From Allohoeflea poritis (GTDB lineage: Bacteria; Pseudomonadota; Alphaproteobacteria; Rhizobiales; Rhizobiaceae), in NCBI RefSeq assembly GCF_027889715.1, contig NZ_JAPJZH010000012.1, forward strand, positions 62,001 to 126,000: DNA of 64,000 nt. Direction: 5' to 3'. Positions within the stretch are counted from its first letter, which is position 1. Every line of letters begins with the position of its first letter. Below, piece after piece: positions 23,814 through 32,064 of this stretch. The notes beneath the pieces are model-generated. The model worked only from the letters and a program-made list of their open reading frames with translations. It ran no database searches and was not told where the DNA came from. The position numbers and the translations under genes were made by a program.

Positions 23814-24362
23814 CTAGTCGCCGAGAAAATCCCCAGTGGTGACGACCTTGGCATAGCTCATGGCAAGGGGTGCCATGAAGGCGGCATGCACCTGGCCGGC
23901 GTCCAGCGTAACGCCGCCGAAGGAGGCCTCCTTCGCGCCGCACGCATCCTCGACAACGGTCACGGCATAACCGAAGTCCGAGGCCGCGCGCGTCGTGGCG
24001 TCGATGCACATCTGGCTCATGGCGCCGCAAATGACGACGTCGGTGACACCCGCAGCATCCAGATCCTGTTTCAGGGACGTGTCCTGGAAGCTGTTGGCCT
24101 TGTGCTTAAGGATGACAGGCTCGCCAGGCTGCGGCGCGACGGAGCTGTGATGCTGTGCGCCTTCCGATCCCGGGCGGAAGAACGGTGCCTCATCGGACGG
24201 AATTTCGTGGCGGATATGGACGATCGTATCGCCATTGGCGCGGGCATCTTCCAGAAGCCGCGCCGCATTTTCCGCCGCCCGTTCCATCTTGTGGACCGGC
24301 CAGGCGCCGTCTTCGAAATAGTCGTTCTGAATGTCGACGAGGATGAGTGCTTTCTTGGACAT
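23814..24362 (-). CDS. isochorismatase-family cysteine hydrolase
   Basis: 182 residues with the family triad: Asp in LVDIQNDYF (about residue 9), a Lys in ILKHKANSF (about 92), and the nucleophile Cys in GAMSQMCIDATTRAASDFG (about 120). The family includes nicotinamidases, biuret/ureidoacrylate hydrolases and others; the substrate cannot be fixed. AAAGGAG precedes the ATG at 24362. It is transcribed divergently from a GlxA-type regulator across a short region with a long imperfect palindrome, so that regulator likely controls it. Confidence 0.88.
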   Translation of the reverse strand: MSKKALILVDIQNDYFEDGAWPVHKMERAAENAARLLEDARANGDTIVHIRHEIPSDEAPFFRPGSEGAQHHSSVAPQPGEPVILKHKANSFQDTSLKQDLDAAGVTDVVICGAMSQMCIDATTRAASDFGYAVTVVEDACGAKEASFGGVTLDAGQVHAAFMAPLAMSYAKVVTTGDFLGD

Positions 24363-24411
24363 CGGATTCTCCTTTGCAGCCTTTGTGCCGCAACGGGCGG
24401 CAAATGAACAC

Positions 24412-24446
24412 TGGCGTAAATGACATTTGATATGCCATATTCGCCA
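24412..24446. promoter_or_regulatory. imperfect 35-bp palindrome between divergent hydrolase and GlxA regulator
   Basis: Outer arms TGGCG (24412) and CGCCA (ends 24446) with further matched positions inward (pattern TGGCGnAnATGnCAT on each strand), centred on 24429. It lies in the 85-bp divergent intergenic region, right up to the regulator's start codon. It is a candidate operator for autoregulation and control of the hydrolase. Confidence 0.45.
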
Positions 24447-24447
24447 A

Positions 24448-25380
24448 ATGACCCAATTCTCTGACGATGCTTCCGTCGCTATCCTCGCCTATCCGGGCGT
24501 TCAGATGTCCGCGGTTCTCGGACTCGCCGACCTATTCATGATCGCCAGCGGCAACAGCAACCGCGCAGACGGGCCGGAACTGACGGTCACGCAACTGACC
24601 TTGCCGGCCAGTGCAAAAAGCAACGATTATGACGCGGTGATCCTGCCGCCAAATCTCACGGGCGCCCGGGGAGAGGACGCCACTGACATTCTCCGATGGC
24701 TGAGAAATCAGCATGCGACCGGCACCATCATGTGCTCCGTGTGTGCCGGCGCTTTCTGGCTCGGCCATGCCGGATTGCTTTCCGGACGTCCCGCAACCAC
24801 CCACTGGGCCCTGGAGGGCGAATTCCGCGCAGCCTTCCCCGACGTTGAGCTCGCTGCCGAACATCTGCTCGTCGACGACAACGATATCGTCACGGCCGGC
24901 GGGCTGATGGCCTGGGTGGATCTTGGCCTTTTCGTCGTCAACCGGTTTCTTGGACCTCAGACCGTCTCGCAGACCGCGCGGCACCTGCTTGTCGATCCGG
25001 GCGGACGCGAACAGCGCAACTACCGCAGCTTCCGCCCGCCGCTCGGCCATGGCGATGCGCCGGTCCTGAAGGTGCAGCACTGGCTGGAGGCCCATTGCGA
25101 GACGGAGATTTCGGTCAAGGACATGGCCGCCCGCTCGCATCTGTCGCCACGCACCTTTCTGCGCCGTTTCAAGGCAGCCACCGGATACACGCCGATCGCC
25201 TATCTCCAGAACCTGCGGATCGAGAAAGCACGCGGTTTGCTCGAACGCACCCGCATCCCCGTCAATGAGATCGGCTGGCGCAGCGGCTATGCCGATCCGT
25301 CCGCCTTCGGCCGTCTCTTCCTCAAGGCAACCGGCCTGACACCGGGAGAGTATCGCGGCCGATTCGGAGTACAGAGTTAA
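24448..25380 (+). CDS. GlxA-family transcriptional regulator (DJ-1/PfpI + AraC)
   Basis: 310 residues. An N-terminal DJ-1/PfpI-like amidotransferase-fold domain (about 1-165, elbow region MCSVCAGAFWLGHAGLL) is followed by a C-terminal AraC/XylS domain with two helix-turn-helices (about 205-305; SPRTFLRRFKAATGYTP and GYADPSAFGRLFLKATG). I chose ATG 24448 because homologues start just before the first beta strand; the upstream TTG adds seven odd residues. Divergent from the isochorismatase-family gene, its probable target. The effector is unknown. Confidence 0.87.
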   Translation: MTQFSDDASVAILAYPGVQMSAVLGLADLFMIASGNSNRADGPELTVTQLTLPASAKSNDYDAVILPPNLTGARGEDATDILRWLRNQHATGTIMCSVCAGAFWLGHAGLLSGRPATTHWALEGEFRAAFPDVELAAEHLLVDDNDIVTAGGLMAWVDLGLFVVNRFLGPQTVSQTARHLLVDPGGREQRNYRSFRPPLGHGDAPVLKVQHWLEAHCETEISVKDMAARSHLSPRTFLRRFKAATGYTPIAYLQNLRIEKARGLLERTRIPVNEIGWRSGYADPSAFGRLFLKATGLTPGEYRGRFGVQS

Positions 25381-25572
25381 TAATTAACTGATTTATTGTT
25401 TATAATTAATAGAAAAAAGAGTAACTAGAGAGTCGACAGAACGCCAACCACGGCTACAGATGCAGAGTTGATATCCCTTGATGCATGCAGCGAGCCATGC
25501 CTGGCGCAGCCCGCCACATGCAACAGTGCACCAGGCCAGTCGCAAATCGTTCGTCTTATCTTGTCTTATGAT

Positions 25573-28380
25573 TTAACCGGCATCCTTCAGAGCTGAGGCG
25601 CGCCGATCCGCGAACCATTGAAGAATGTCCACCGCAGTCATTGGCTCTCCGAACAGATATCCCTGCATCTTGTGACAGCCGATGCTGCGCACAAGCTGAT
25701 ACTGCTCTTCGGTCTCGACGCCCTCGCAAAGGACTTCTATGCCCAGCCCCTCACCCAGCACCTGCGCGGCGAAAATGACTGATTGGTCGCGGACCGATTG
25801 CGGCAGCCCCCGCATGAAGGTCTGGTCGACCTTGATCTTGTCGACCGGGAAGTTGGCGATATAGCCAAGCGATGAATAGCCGGTGCCGAAATCATCGAGC
25901 GCCAGCGACACGCCGAGGGCCTTCAGTTCCTCAAGCTGGGACAGAAGTTCATTCGTCACCGTAAGGAAGTTGGATTCGGTTATCTCCAATTCCAGCCGAT
26001 GCGGCAGGAGGCCGCTGGAGGCAAGCGCGGCGCGGACATCGTCGACAACGCCGCCGCGCAACAGCTGTGTCGGCGAAACATTAACCGCCACCGTAACCTC
26101 TTCAGGCCAGGCCCGCGCATCCTGGCAAGCGCGGTTGAGCACCCAGCGCCCGAGTTGGACAATAAGGCCGGTGGCCTCGGCGACATCGACGAACTCTCCG
26201 GGCGAGATAAGCCCCATTTCCGGATGCATCCAGCGCAGAAGCGCCTCCGCGCCGGCGGGGCTGCGGTCTCTCGTGTACACCTGCGGCTGGTAAGCTAAAT
26301 GGAACTGATCGATCCCGCCTTTGACGGCGATCTGCATTTCCCGCTCAATGAGCCGCGCGCGCTGCAGTTGCTGCGCATGGTTCGAGTCGTAATAGGCAAC
26401 GCCGCCGCCGCCCTGGATGCGGGCCGCATCCAGCGCGAGTTCCGCGTTGCAGACGAGGTTCTCGATCGGTCGGGACTGCGGGCCCACCGCCTCAGCGAGG
26501 CCCACATAGAAATCAGCCGAAACCTGCATACCGTCCAGGTCGTATGGCTTGCTCAAGCGACGGATAATAGCGGCGGCGAGATGACGACCATCGCATTTGC
26601 CCGATTCCGAATGACTGTAGACGGAAAACGTATCGGCATCCAGCCGCGCCGGTTCGGAGACAGGCAGGTTCAGCTCCTTCAACCGTCGCGCCACGGCCGA
26701 CAGCAAAGCGTCGCCGATGGAGCGCCCAAGCGTGCTGTTAAGCGCCTTGAAGCGGTGAATATTGATCACCATAACGGTTATTCTGCTGTCCTCGCCAGCG
26801 GGCGATGCGAAGCTGCGGCCCAACCGCACGACATATTCGCGCCGCCGCAACGCGCCGGTCAGATCGTCGAATTTCGACAGATATTCCAGCTTGCTGCGCT
26901 GCGTGCGTTCGATGCTTACATCACGCGCCGTGACCGAAGCCACGACAGGGCCCTTTTCGCCGCCGTCCGGGCGATCGGACCTTACCATTTGTGAAAGGGT
27001 AATGGTGTAGTCGATAATACAGCGGTTGCTTTCGGCTTCGCCGGTCTCGAACGCCAGTTCACCCCTGATATGCCGGTCGCCGGCATTTTCGAGTATCGAT
27101 TTCAGGTCGCGTGCCAGAATTTCGGGCAATGCGGCAAAAATGGTTTCCTGCGAGTCTCGGTCCCGGGCAATATCGAACAGGCTGCGGAAATTATCGTTGA
27201 TCTCCAACACCCGGCCTGCCTGGTCCACAATCAGGAATCCGTCGGCGCTGTCCGCGAAGACCTGGCCGAGCACCCGCTTCGTATTGAGGTTTTCAATGCG
27301 CGAGAGGTGCAGCAGCAGAGACTTGAGGTTGAATTCACTGGCAACCGCAATCAACATCAATACGGCGATGGCGGCATGAGCCGGCGCGGTCGAAACAACA
27401 ATGGCAAGATCCTTTTGCAGGAAAAATCCGGCGGCTTCCAGGAACACGGCCAGCGTCGCGAGCGCAATCAGCCGGTAGGCAAGGCCGATACGCGCCGATA
27501 CAAGCATCACGGCCAGCGCCAAGAGCACCAGCGCACCGTCCAGCCAGATGCTCGACGGCATCAAGATGCGGTCCTGAAGCAACGTCTCAGCAGCCAGCAC
27601 CTGCAAAAGCGGGCCCGAAATCAGTGCGTGCACCGGAACAGCGAAGGTGTCTCTCAACTCCAGCGCGTGCGCCCCGACAATGATGGATTTGTCGCGCAGC
27701 GCTCCATCGGGAACCTTGCCGGCAAGCAGATCGGTCACGGAGTAGGTCGGCACAGAACCCGGATCGATGGAGAAGTCGATCCGGAACCGGTCGGTCTTCA
27801 TCTCCGGAACACCTGCCAGGATCGCGGCGACGGAAGGAATGATCTCATCGCCTACTCGCACGCCAAAGTCATGATTGTGGACTTGCCCGTTCGCGTCGGG
27901 CACGACCTGAACGCTTGCCAGCCAGATGTCATCGCGAAACATTTCATGCGGCAGTGTGCGGGCAAGGCGCGCCATGCCGGACGCGTCGACGCGGTCCGGC
28001 TGTGCGAATGTGGGGAACACCACCGACCCACCAGCCGCTTGCAATGATTCGAGCAGCCTTTCGTCCTCGCCGGCGGTGGAGCGGCTGCTGAAATCGATGT
28101 CGAAAACGATATCCGCTGCTTCGTTCGCGACAAGCGCATCGATCAAACGGGCATGCACCGATCGTGGCCATGGCCAGACGCCGATTTGCCGCAAACTCTC
28201 CTGATCGATGGCGACAAAGGCTATTTCACCCGTGGCAGCCCGCGCTGCGAACTGTGCCCGCCTTTCCTCGATGCCATTTCGCAGGCCATCAAAAGCACCG
28301 ATTGCATGCAACCAGATCACGCCAAGACAAAGGATCACCGGCGCGATGACGCGCACCATATTGGGCGTGAAGGTCGTCAC
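25573..28380 (-). CDS. CHASE2-PAS-GGDEF-EAL membrane protein (module 2)
   Basis: 935 residues from GTG 28380. The order matches module 1: membrane segment, periplasmic CHASE2 (about 32-280), three membrane helices, PAS-like region, GGDEF-fold domain with DADTF in the signature position, and a complete EAL domain (EALLRW, EITES, LALDDFGTGYSS, KIKVDQ, EGVET). I prefer GTG 28380 over TTG 28410 for three reasons. It aligns with the start of the module 1 protein, it has GGAAAG 8 nt upstream, and it restores the same spacing to the FecR gene (36 nt versus 35). It is probably a c-di-GMP phosphodiesterase. Confidence 0.88.
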   Translation of the reverse strand: MTTFTPNMVRVIAPVILCLGVIWLHAIGAFDGLRNGIEERRAQFAARAATGEIAFVAIDQESLRQIGVWPWPRSVHARLIDALVANEAADIVFDIDFSSRSTAGEDERLLESLQAAGGSVVFPTFAQPDRVDASGMARLARTLPHEMFRDDIWLASVQVVPDANGQVHNHDFGVRVGDEIIPSVAAILAGVPEMKTDRFRIDFSIDPGSVPTYSVTDLLAGKVPDGALRDKSIIVGAHALELRDTFAVPVHALISGPLLQVLAAETLLQDRILMPSSIWLDGALVLLALAVMLVSARIGLAYRLIALATLAVFLEAAGFFLQKDLAIVVSTAPAHAAIAVLMLIAVASEFNLKSLLLHLSRIENLNTKRVLGQVFADSADGFLIVDQAGRVLEINDNFRSLFDIARDRDSQETIFAALPEILARDLKSILENAGDRHIRGELAFETGEAESNRCIIDYTITLSQMVRSDRPDGGEKGPVVASVTARDVSIERTQRSKLEYLSKFDDLTGALRRREYVVRLGRSFASPAGEDSRITVMVINIHRFKALNSTLGRSIGDALLSAVARRLKELNLPVSEPARLDADTFSVYSHSESGKCDGRHLAAAIIRRLSKPYDLDGMQVSADFYVGLAEAVGPQSRPIENLVCNAELALDAARIQGGGGVAYYDSNHAQQLQRARLIEREMQIAVKGGIDQFHLAYQPQVYTRDRSPAGAEALLRWMHPEMGLISPGEFVDVAEATGLIVQLGRWVLNRACQDARAWPEEVTVAVNVSPTQLLRGGVVDDVRAALASSGLLPHRLELEITESNFLTVTNELLSQLEELKALGVSLALDDFGTGYSSLGYIANFPVDKIKVDQTFMRGLPQSVRDQSVIFAAQVLGEGLGIEVLCEGVETEEQYQLVRSIGCHKMQGYLFGEPMTAVDILQWFADRRASALKDAG

Positions 28381-28416
28381 CGCTTTCCGCAGCCGTCGAC
28401 GGGCGGACAAAGAAGA

Positions 28417-29223
28417 TCAGTCGCCATCATCATCATCATCATCATCACCATCTCCGCCACCGCCTGTGCCCCCGGTACCACCAGTTCCGCCGGTTCCCCC
28501 GGTGCCGCCGGTTCCTCCGGTGCCGCCGGTTCCTCCGGTACCGCTTGTGCCGCCAGTATCACCTGTGCCACCGTCCCCGGTCCGACCTCCACTGTATTCC
28601 CGGCCGCCATCGCCATCTTCATTGCCAACCCGGCCTGAACTGGCAGCGAAAGACTTCGCGTCTGTCCTCACGACGGAAACTTCGGCCATATTGGCACCTG
28701 AGACGGTAGCCGTGTGACCGGAACGCACATTTACGGCCTTGCCGCCACTGGACGGCGAGACTTCAACCAGACCGCGCTTTACGGAAACCTGGGCGGATCG
28801 CGAATCCACGTGGACCGAAAACCGCGTGCCCTTGACCACCGCGGCCAGGAACGGCGTGTCGACTCTGACATGCTGATGATTGCGGGTTTCAACATCGAGA
28901 ATCAGCGTGCCGAAGCGCTGGCGAAGTTCCGTTTTGCCCGCGACCCGGCCACGATTGATCAACGCGGCCAGCGTATTCGGCTTGTACATGATCATTTCGT
29001 CGCCACGTCTGAGCTGAAGCCGCCCACGTCGCCCGGTGTGGATCCATGCTGCGTCGGGCAGCCGCATGCCACGGCGGATGGCGAACCAGTTTTTGCTATC
29101 GACCGTAAAATAGGCAGGTTTGCTGACCCGGTGCGCGGTCCAATCCTGTGCAATGGCTGTTATAGGTGCCCAGAACAGAACAACCAATGCGAAAAGCACT
29201 CTTTGGGTACTGCGCGTCAACAT
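28417..29223 (-). CDS. secreted FecR-domain protein with (Gly-Gly-Thr)n and Asp7 tail (module 2)
   Basis: 268 residues: signal peptide (about 1-25), then a FecR-type domain (about 33-180) nearly collinear with the module 1 protein (VSKPAYFTVDSKNW, WIHTGRRGRLQL, FLAAVVKGTRF). An acidic/Gly-rich linker follows (198-228), then about nine Gly-Gly-Thr units (229-253) and seven consecutive Asp (260-266). ATG 29223 is preceded by AGGGG. The domain is conserved between paralogues while the tail is entirely different, so the tails probably serve spacing or binding roles rather than folding. It is co-directional with the EAL gene downstream. Confidence 0.82.
   Translation of the reverse strand: MLTRSTQRVLFALVVLFWAPITAIAQDWTAHRVSKPAYFTVDSKNWFAIRRGMRLPDAAWIHTGRRGRLQLRRGDEMIMYKPNTLAALINRGRVAGKTELRQRFGTLILDVETRNHQHVRVDTPFLAAVVKGTRFSVHVDSRSAQVSVKRGLVEVSPSSGGKAVNVRSGHTATVSGANMAEVSVVRTDAKSFAASSGRVGNEDGDGGREYSGGRTGDGGTGDTGGTSGTGGTGGTGGTGGTGGTGGTGGTGGTGGGGDGDDDDDDDGD
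28420..28555. repeat. coding repeats: (ATC)n and 9-bp Gly-Gly-Thr units
   Basis: Tandem ATC triplets (28424-28445 on plus) encode the poly-Asp stretch. To the right, 9-bp units alternating ccggttcct and ccggtgccg (an 18-bp higher-order period) encode Gly-Gly-Thr. Both unit lengths preserve the frame. Confidence 0.9.
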
Positions 29224-29243
29224 ATGTCGCCCCTCTACATACG

Positions 29244-29287
29244 AATATCACCTTAAGGTTGTACATTCGTCACCTTAAAGTGATATT
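29244..29287 (-). promoter_or_regulatory. operator-like repeats upstream of the FecR gene (module 2)
   Basis: Direct repeats TCACCTTAAGG (29248-29258) and TCACCTTAAAG (29270-29280) start exactly 22 bp apart, two helical turns. They are framed by the perfect inverted arms AATATCAC (29244-29251) and GTGATATT (29280-29287). They lie 20-65 nt upstream of the start codon in AT-rich DNA. A regulator site is a reasonable inference; the regulator is unknown. Confidence 0.5.
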
Positions 29288-29655
29288 AATGCAGAGATAA
29301 GATATTGTTATAATTGAGAAAAATATAAAGACAATATATTAATTACATAACAAATAACATGTCTTTGGATCCAAAATATTAGTTATGCGGGTAAATTTTC
29401 GTCGAAATTATTGCAGCCAATGGCTGAACAGGCCCGGTCAAGACAGTGCTTCATCAAGTTCCAGACAGTATAAGGCCAAAAGTCCGCCGAAACACGCACG
29501 CGGGCGTGCTCTGCCATCTGCCTCTTTGACCTGACTGTGCCCTGTCGGATCAAACCATCCGATTTCTCCCGGCGTCGTCGAAATTCCTGCTCCACCGTGC
29601 TATCGGTTCGGAATCAAACAACCGCATTGTCCGGCACGGTCATGCAACCCGGCTG
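29288..29655. other. AT-rich then featureless intergenic stretch
   Basis: The left 100 bp is strongly AT-rich (unlike the GC-rich surroundings) and probably holds the promoter of the FecR/CHASE2-EAL operon on the minus strand. The right part (29383-29595) has a 70-codon minus frame without recognisable motif or ribosome site, which I do not call. Confidence 0.4.
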
Positions 29656-30102
29656 ATGGACCGGACTTTCTGGGAGGACACCGTGACAGCAGATGACGAT
29701 GCAATCGTTCGGATGAAGGCCTTTTTGTCCGAGGCCTTCGCGCCCTGGGTGCAGCAACTGAGCATCGAGCCGGTGGCGGTTACCGAAACTGGCGCCGTCT
29801 TCAAAATACCGGCCAGCGACACGCTGGCCCGCACGGGCGGTATCGTCTGCGGCCAGGCGCTGTCGGCGATTGCCGATACGATCGGCGTCCTTGCCCTGAT
29901 CGGCCACAACAATGACGAGCGCATCATGACCACGGTCGACATGACCACCCATTTCATGCGGCCGGTCATGACCGGCGATGTGGAAGCAACCGTCACGCTT
30001 TTGTCAAACGGCCGGCGCATGGCCACTGCCAGGATCGACATCCGTCAGGCGGGCAATCCCAAGATCTGCGCCGGCGCGACATGCGCCTACGCCTATGTCT
30101 GA
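29656..30102 (+). CDS. PaaI-type hotdog thioesterase
   Basis: 148 residues (or 139 from GTG 29683, which has GGGAGG 5 nt upstream and may be the true start). The hotdog-fold pattern is visible: GGIVCGQALSAIADTIGVLAL (long helix, about 60-80) and TTVDMTTHFMRPVMTGDVEA (strand region, about 93). Such proteins hydrolyse acyl-CoA thioesters; the substrate is unknown. Stands alone on the plus strand. Confidence 0.82.
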   Translation: MDRTFWEDTVTADDDAIVRMKAFLSEAFAPWVQQLSIEPVAVTETGAVFKIPASDTLARTGGIVCGQALSAIADTIGVLALIGHNNDERIMTTVDMTTHFMRPVMTGDVEATVTLLSNGRRMATARIDIRQAGNPKICAGATCAYAYV

Positions 30103-30142
30103 GGATGGTTGCCGAAGCTGCAATTGAGCGATCGCCGCGCTT

Positions 30143-30805
30143 TCAGGCCTGCGGCACCAGGACAATGAAATTGCGCAGGCTGTAATAATACTCGCTGGCA
30201 GGCCACATCGCCTCCGAAACGGCCTTCTTGCCGGCGGCCCAGTCCTCGTTGTCGAGCAGGACCTCGACAACCGTGTCGCCACCGCCGGGCTTGCAGTAAA
30301 AGGTGCGAAGCCAGTGCACTTCGGGCGCAAGTTCGGTGCGCATCAGCGTGTTTCTGATCACATGCAGCAGATCGGGCGGAAAACTGACTTCCTCCGGGCC
30401 GAGACAGCGCGAGACGAATTCGCCGACATGCGCGGTCCACCTGCCATGCGGTGATTGCCATTCCTGAATCACGACGCTCTCATGCGGCCTCGACCACAAG
30501 GCCGAGAGCAACACGTGCAGCGACCCGAGTTGGAAATTCTGCAGCGCGTCCGTGTAGCGCTCGCCATCGGCACCCATTCCGGCGAAGGATTCCTCGATCA
30601 CCCGCTCTGCGTCCGACAGCACCTGTATATCCAGCCGGCCGATCTCCTGATTGCCGATCTGGTGGGTCCAGTTGCCACGGATCGCCGGCAATGCCTGATC
30701 CGTCACGAGCCAGTCCTTGTAATCGGAAAGTTCAACCCCCTGCGCGCCGATAAGGGCTTTCAGATGTTGCCGGACCTCGTCCGCCGAGGGCACCGGACCG
30801 CTCAT
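30143..30805 (-). CDS. conserved protein of unknown function, last gene of the DUF1285 operon
   Basis: 220 residues from ATG 30805, which overlaps the CCA-transferase stop (ATGA). Mostly soluble alpha/beta, with no signal peptide or membrane segment. A central Trp/His-rich part includes WTHQIGNQEIGRLDIQVL and VVIQEWQSPHGRW, and the C-terminus is aromatic (ASEYYYSLRNFIVLVPQA). I do not recognise the family with certainty. Tight coupling to the tRNA nucleotidyltransferase gene suggests co-expression, not necessarily shared function. Confidence 0.75.
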   Translation of the reverse strand: MSGPVPSADEVRQHLKALIGAQGVELSDYKDWLVTDQALPAIRGNWTHQIGNQEIGRLDIQVLSDAERVIEESFAGMGADGERYTDALQNFQLGSLHVLLSALWSRPHESVVIQEWQSPHGRWTAHVGEFVSRCLGPEEVSFPPDLLHVIRNTLMRTELAPEVHWLRTFYCKPGGGDTVVEVLLDNEDWAAGKKAVSEAMWPASEYYYSLRNFIVLVPQA

Positions 30806-32064
30806 GGCGCAACCTTCTCCAGAAGCTGCGCGCGCGTGAGGGAAAAGTCGCTGTCGATCCACGCCTCCTCCAGCGCATTCATCGCCGCGCCGACATCCGG
30901 CCCGGCAGAAAGGCCCGCCTCGAGCAGATCCGTACCGGAAACCGGGAAATCCGGCCGTGCCCAATCGTCCGCGACCTTGAGCAGACGCGACAGCGCCGCC
31001 GCGCCCTTGAGCGCTTCATCATCCTGTTCGGCAGCCTTGCGCCGGGCGCAGAATTGCAGGCGGATCTTGTCGGTGACCGCCTGCTTGTCGCCGCGATAAA
31101 GCAACCGTCGCAAAGCCGTATCGGCAAGCGCCTCCGGAACCGGGGGTTGCCCGGCCCACTCGACCAGCCGCTTGCGCTCACTGTTCGACATGCGCAGCCG
31201 GCTCGCCATGGCGTCCAGGCGCTCCCCATGATGCGGCACGATCGCCATCAGCCGCAACAAGGGATCGCTTGGCCACTTCAGGGCCGCACCCGTCTCAACG
31301 ACACCGAAGATCGCGTCGATGCCCCATTTTTCCGATTCCGGCAGGATCTCGCTCAAGACACCGCTCTGGCGCATCCACAGGAGCGCCCGCGATGGATCGG
31401 GCGCCGCCAGCAGGCGTTTGAGTTCCGACCAGACGCGCTCGGCGGAAAGGCCGTCAAGTCCCGATTTCAGTCGTGCGCAGGCCTTGAGACCTTCTGCATC
31501 GGGGCGACCGCCGCCATACCAGGCAAAGAACCGGAAGAACCTTAAGATACGCAGATAGTCTTCCTCGATGCGCGTTGCCGCATCGCCGATGAAACGCACC
31601 GTGTGCGTTTCTATATCGGCAAGGCCGCCGACCAGATCGATTACGTTTCCGTCCCGGTCGGCATAAAGCCCGTTGATTGTCAGGTCCCTGCGGTGCGCAT
31701 CAACGCTCCAGTCGGCGCCATAGGCGACCGTGGCATGCCGGCCATGCGATTCGATATCGGCCCGCAGCGTCGTTACCTCATAGGGCACACTTTCGACAAC
31801 CAGCGTGACCGTCCCGTGGTCGATCCCCGTCGGAACCGCCTTGATGCGTGCTTCTTTGGCCCGTTCAACAACCTCATCCGGGCGCAGCGTCGTGGCGATA
31901 TCGATATCGCCGACATCGAGACCCATCAGCGTGTTGCGCACCGCGCCACCGACAATACGCGCCTCGCCGCCATCCGCGTTCAACACATCCAGGACCCGGC
32001 GCAGGCGTCGCGCCCGGAACCAGTCCGCGTCGGCGATGGTTCTCTGCCCATGACTGCCGCTCAT
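30802..32064 (-). CDS. CCA tRNA nucleotidyltransferase / poly(A) polymerase family
   Basis: A 420-residue class II nucleotidyltransferase. The N-terminal catalytic motif is GGAVRNTLMG (39-48) followed by GDIDIATT (52-59) with the metal-binding Asp pair. Next come the RRDLTINGLY motif (about 124) and EEDYLRILRFFRFFAWYG of the neck domain. It probably adds or repairs the CCA end of tRNA. Start ATG 32064 overlaps the upstream NUDIX gene by 4 nt. Single-copy CCA-type enzymes of this length are standard in alphaproteobacteria. Confidence 0.92.
   Translation of the reverse strand: MSGSHGQRTIADADWFRARRLRRVLDVLNADGGEARIVGGAVRNTLMGLDVGDIDIATTLRPDEVVERAKEARIKAVPTGIDHGTVTLVVESVPYEVTTLRADIESHGRHATVAYGADWSVDAHRRDLTINGLYADRDGNVIDLVGGLADIETHTVRFIGDAATRIEEDYLRILRFFRFFAWYGGGRPDAEGLKACARLKSGLDGLSAERVWSELKRLLAAPDPSRALLWMRQSGVLSEILPESEKWGIDAIFGVVETGAALKWPSDPLLRLMAIVPHHGERLDAMASRLRMSNSERKRLVEWAGQPPVPEALADTALRRLLYRGDKQAVTDKIRLQFCARRKAAEQDDEALKGAAALSRLLKVADDWARPDFPVSGTDLLEAGLSAGPDVGAAMNALEEAWIDSDFSLTRAQLLEKVAP

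Noticed and set aside
29383-29595. 70-codon minus-strand frame in the intergenic region
   Set aside because: No ribosome site, no motif, atypical residue use; not enough to call a gene.
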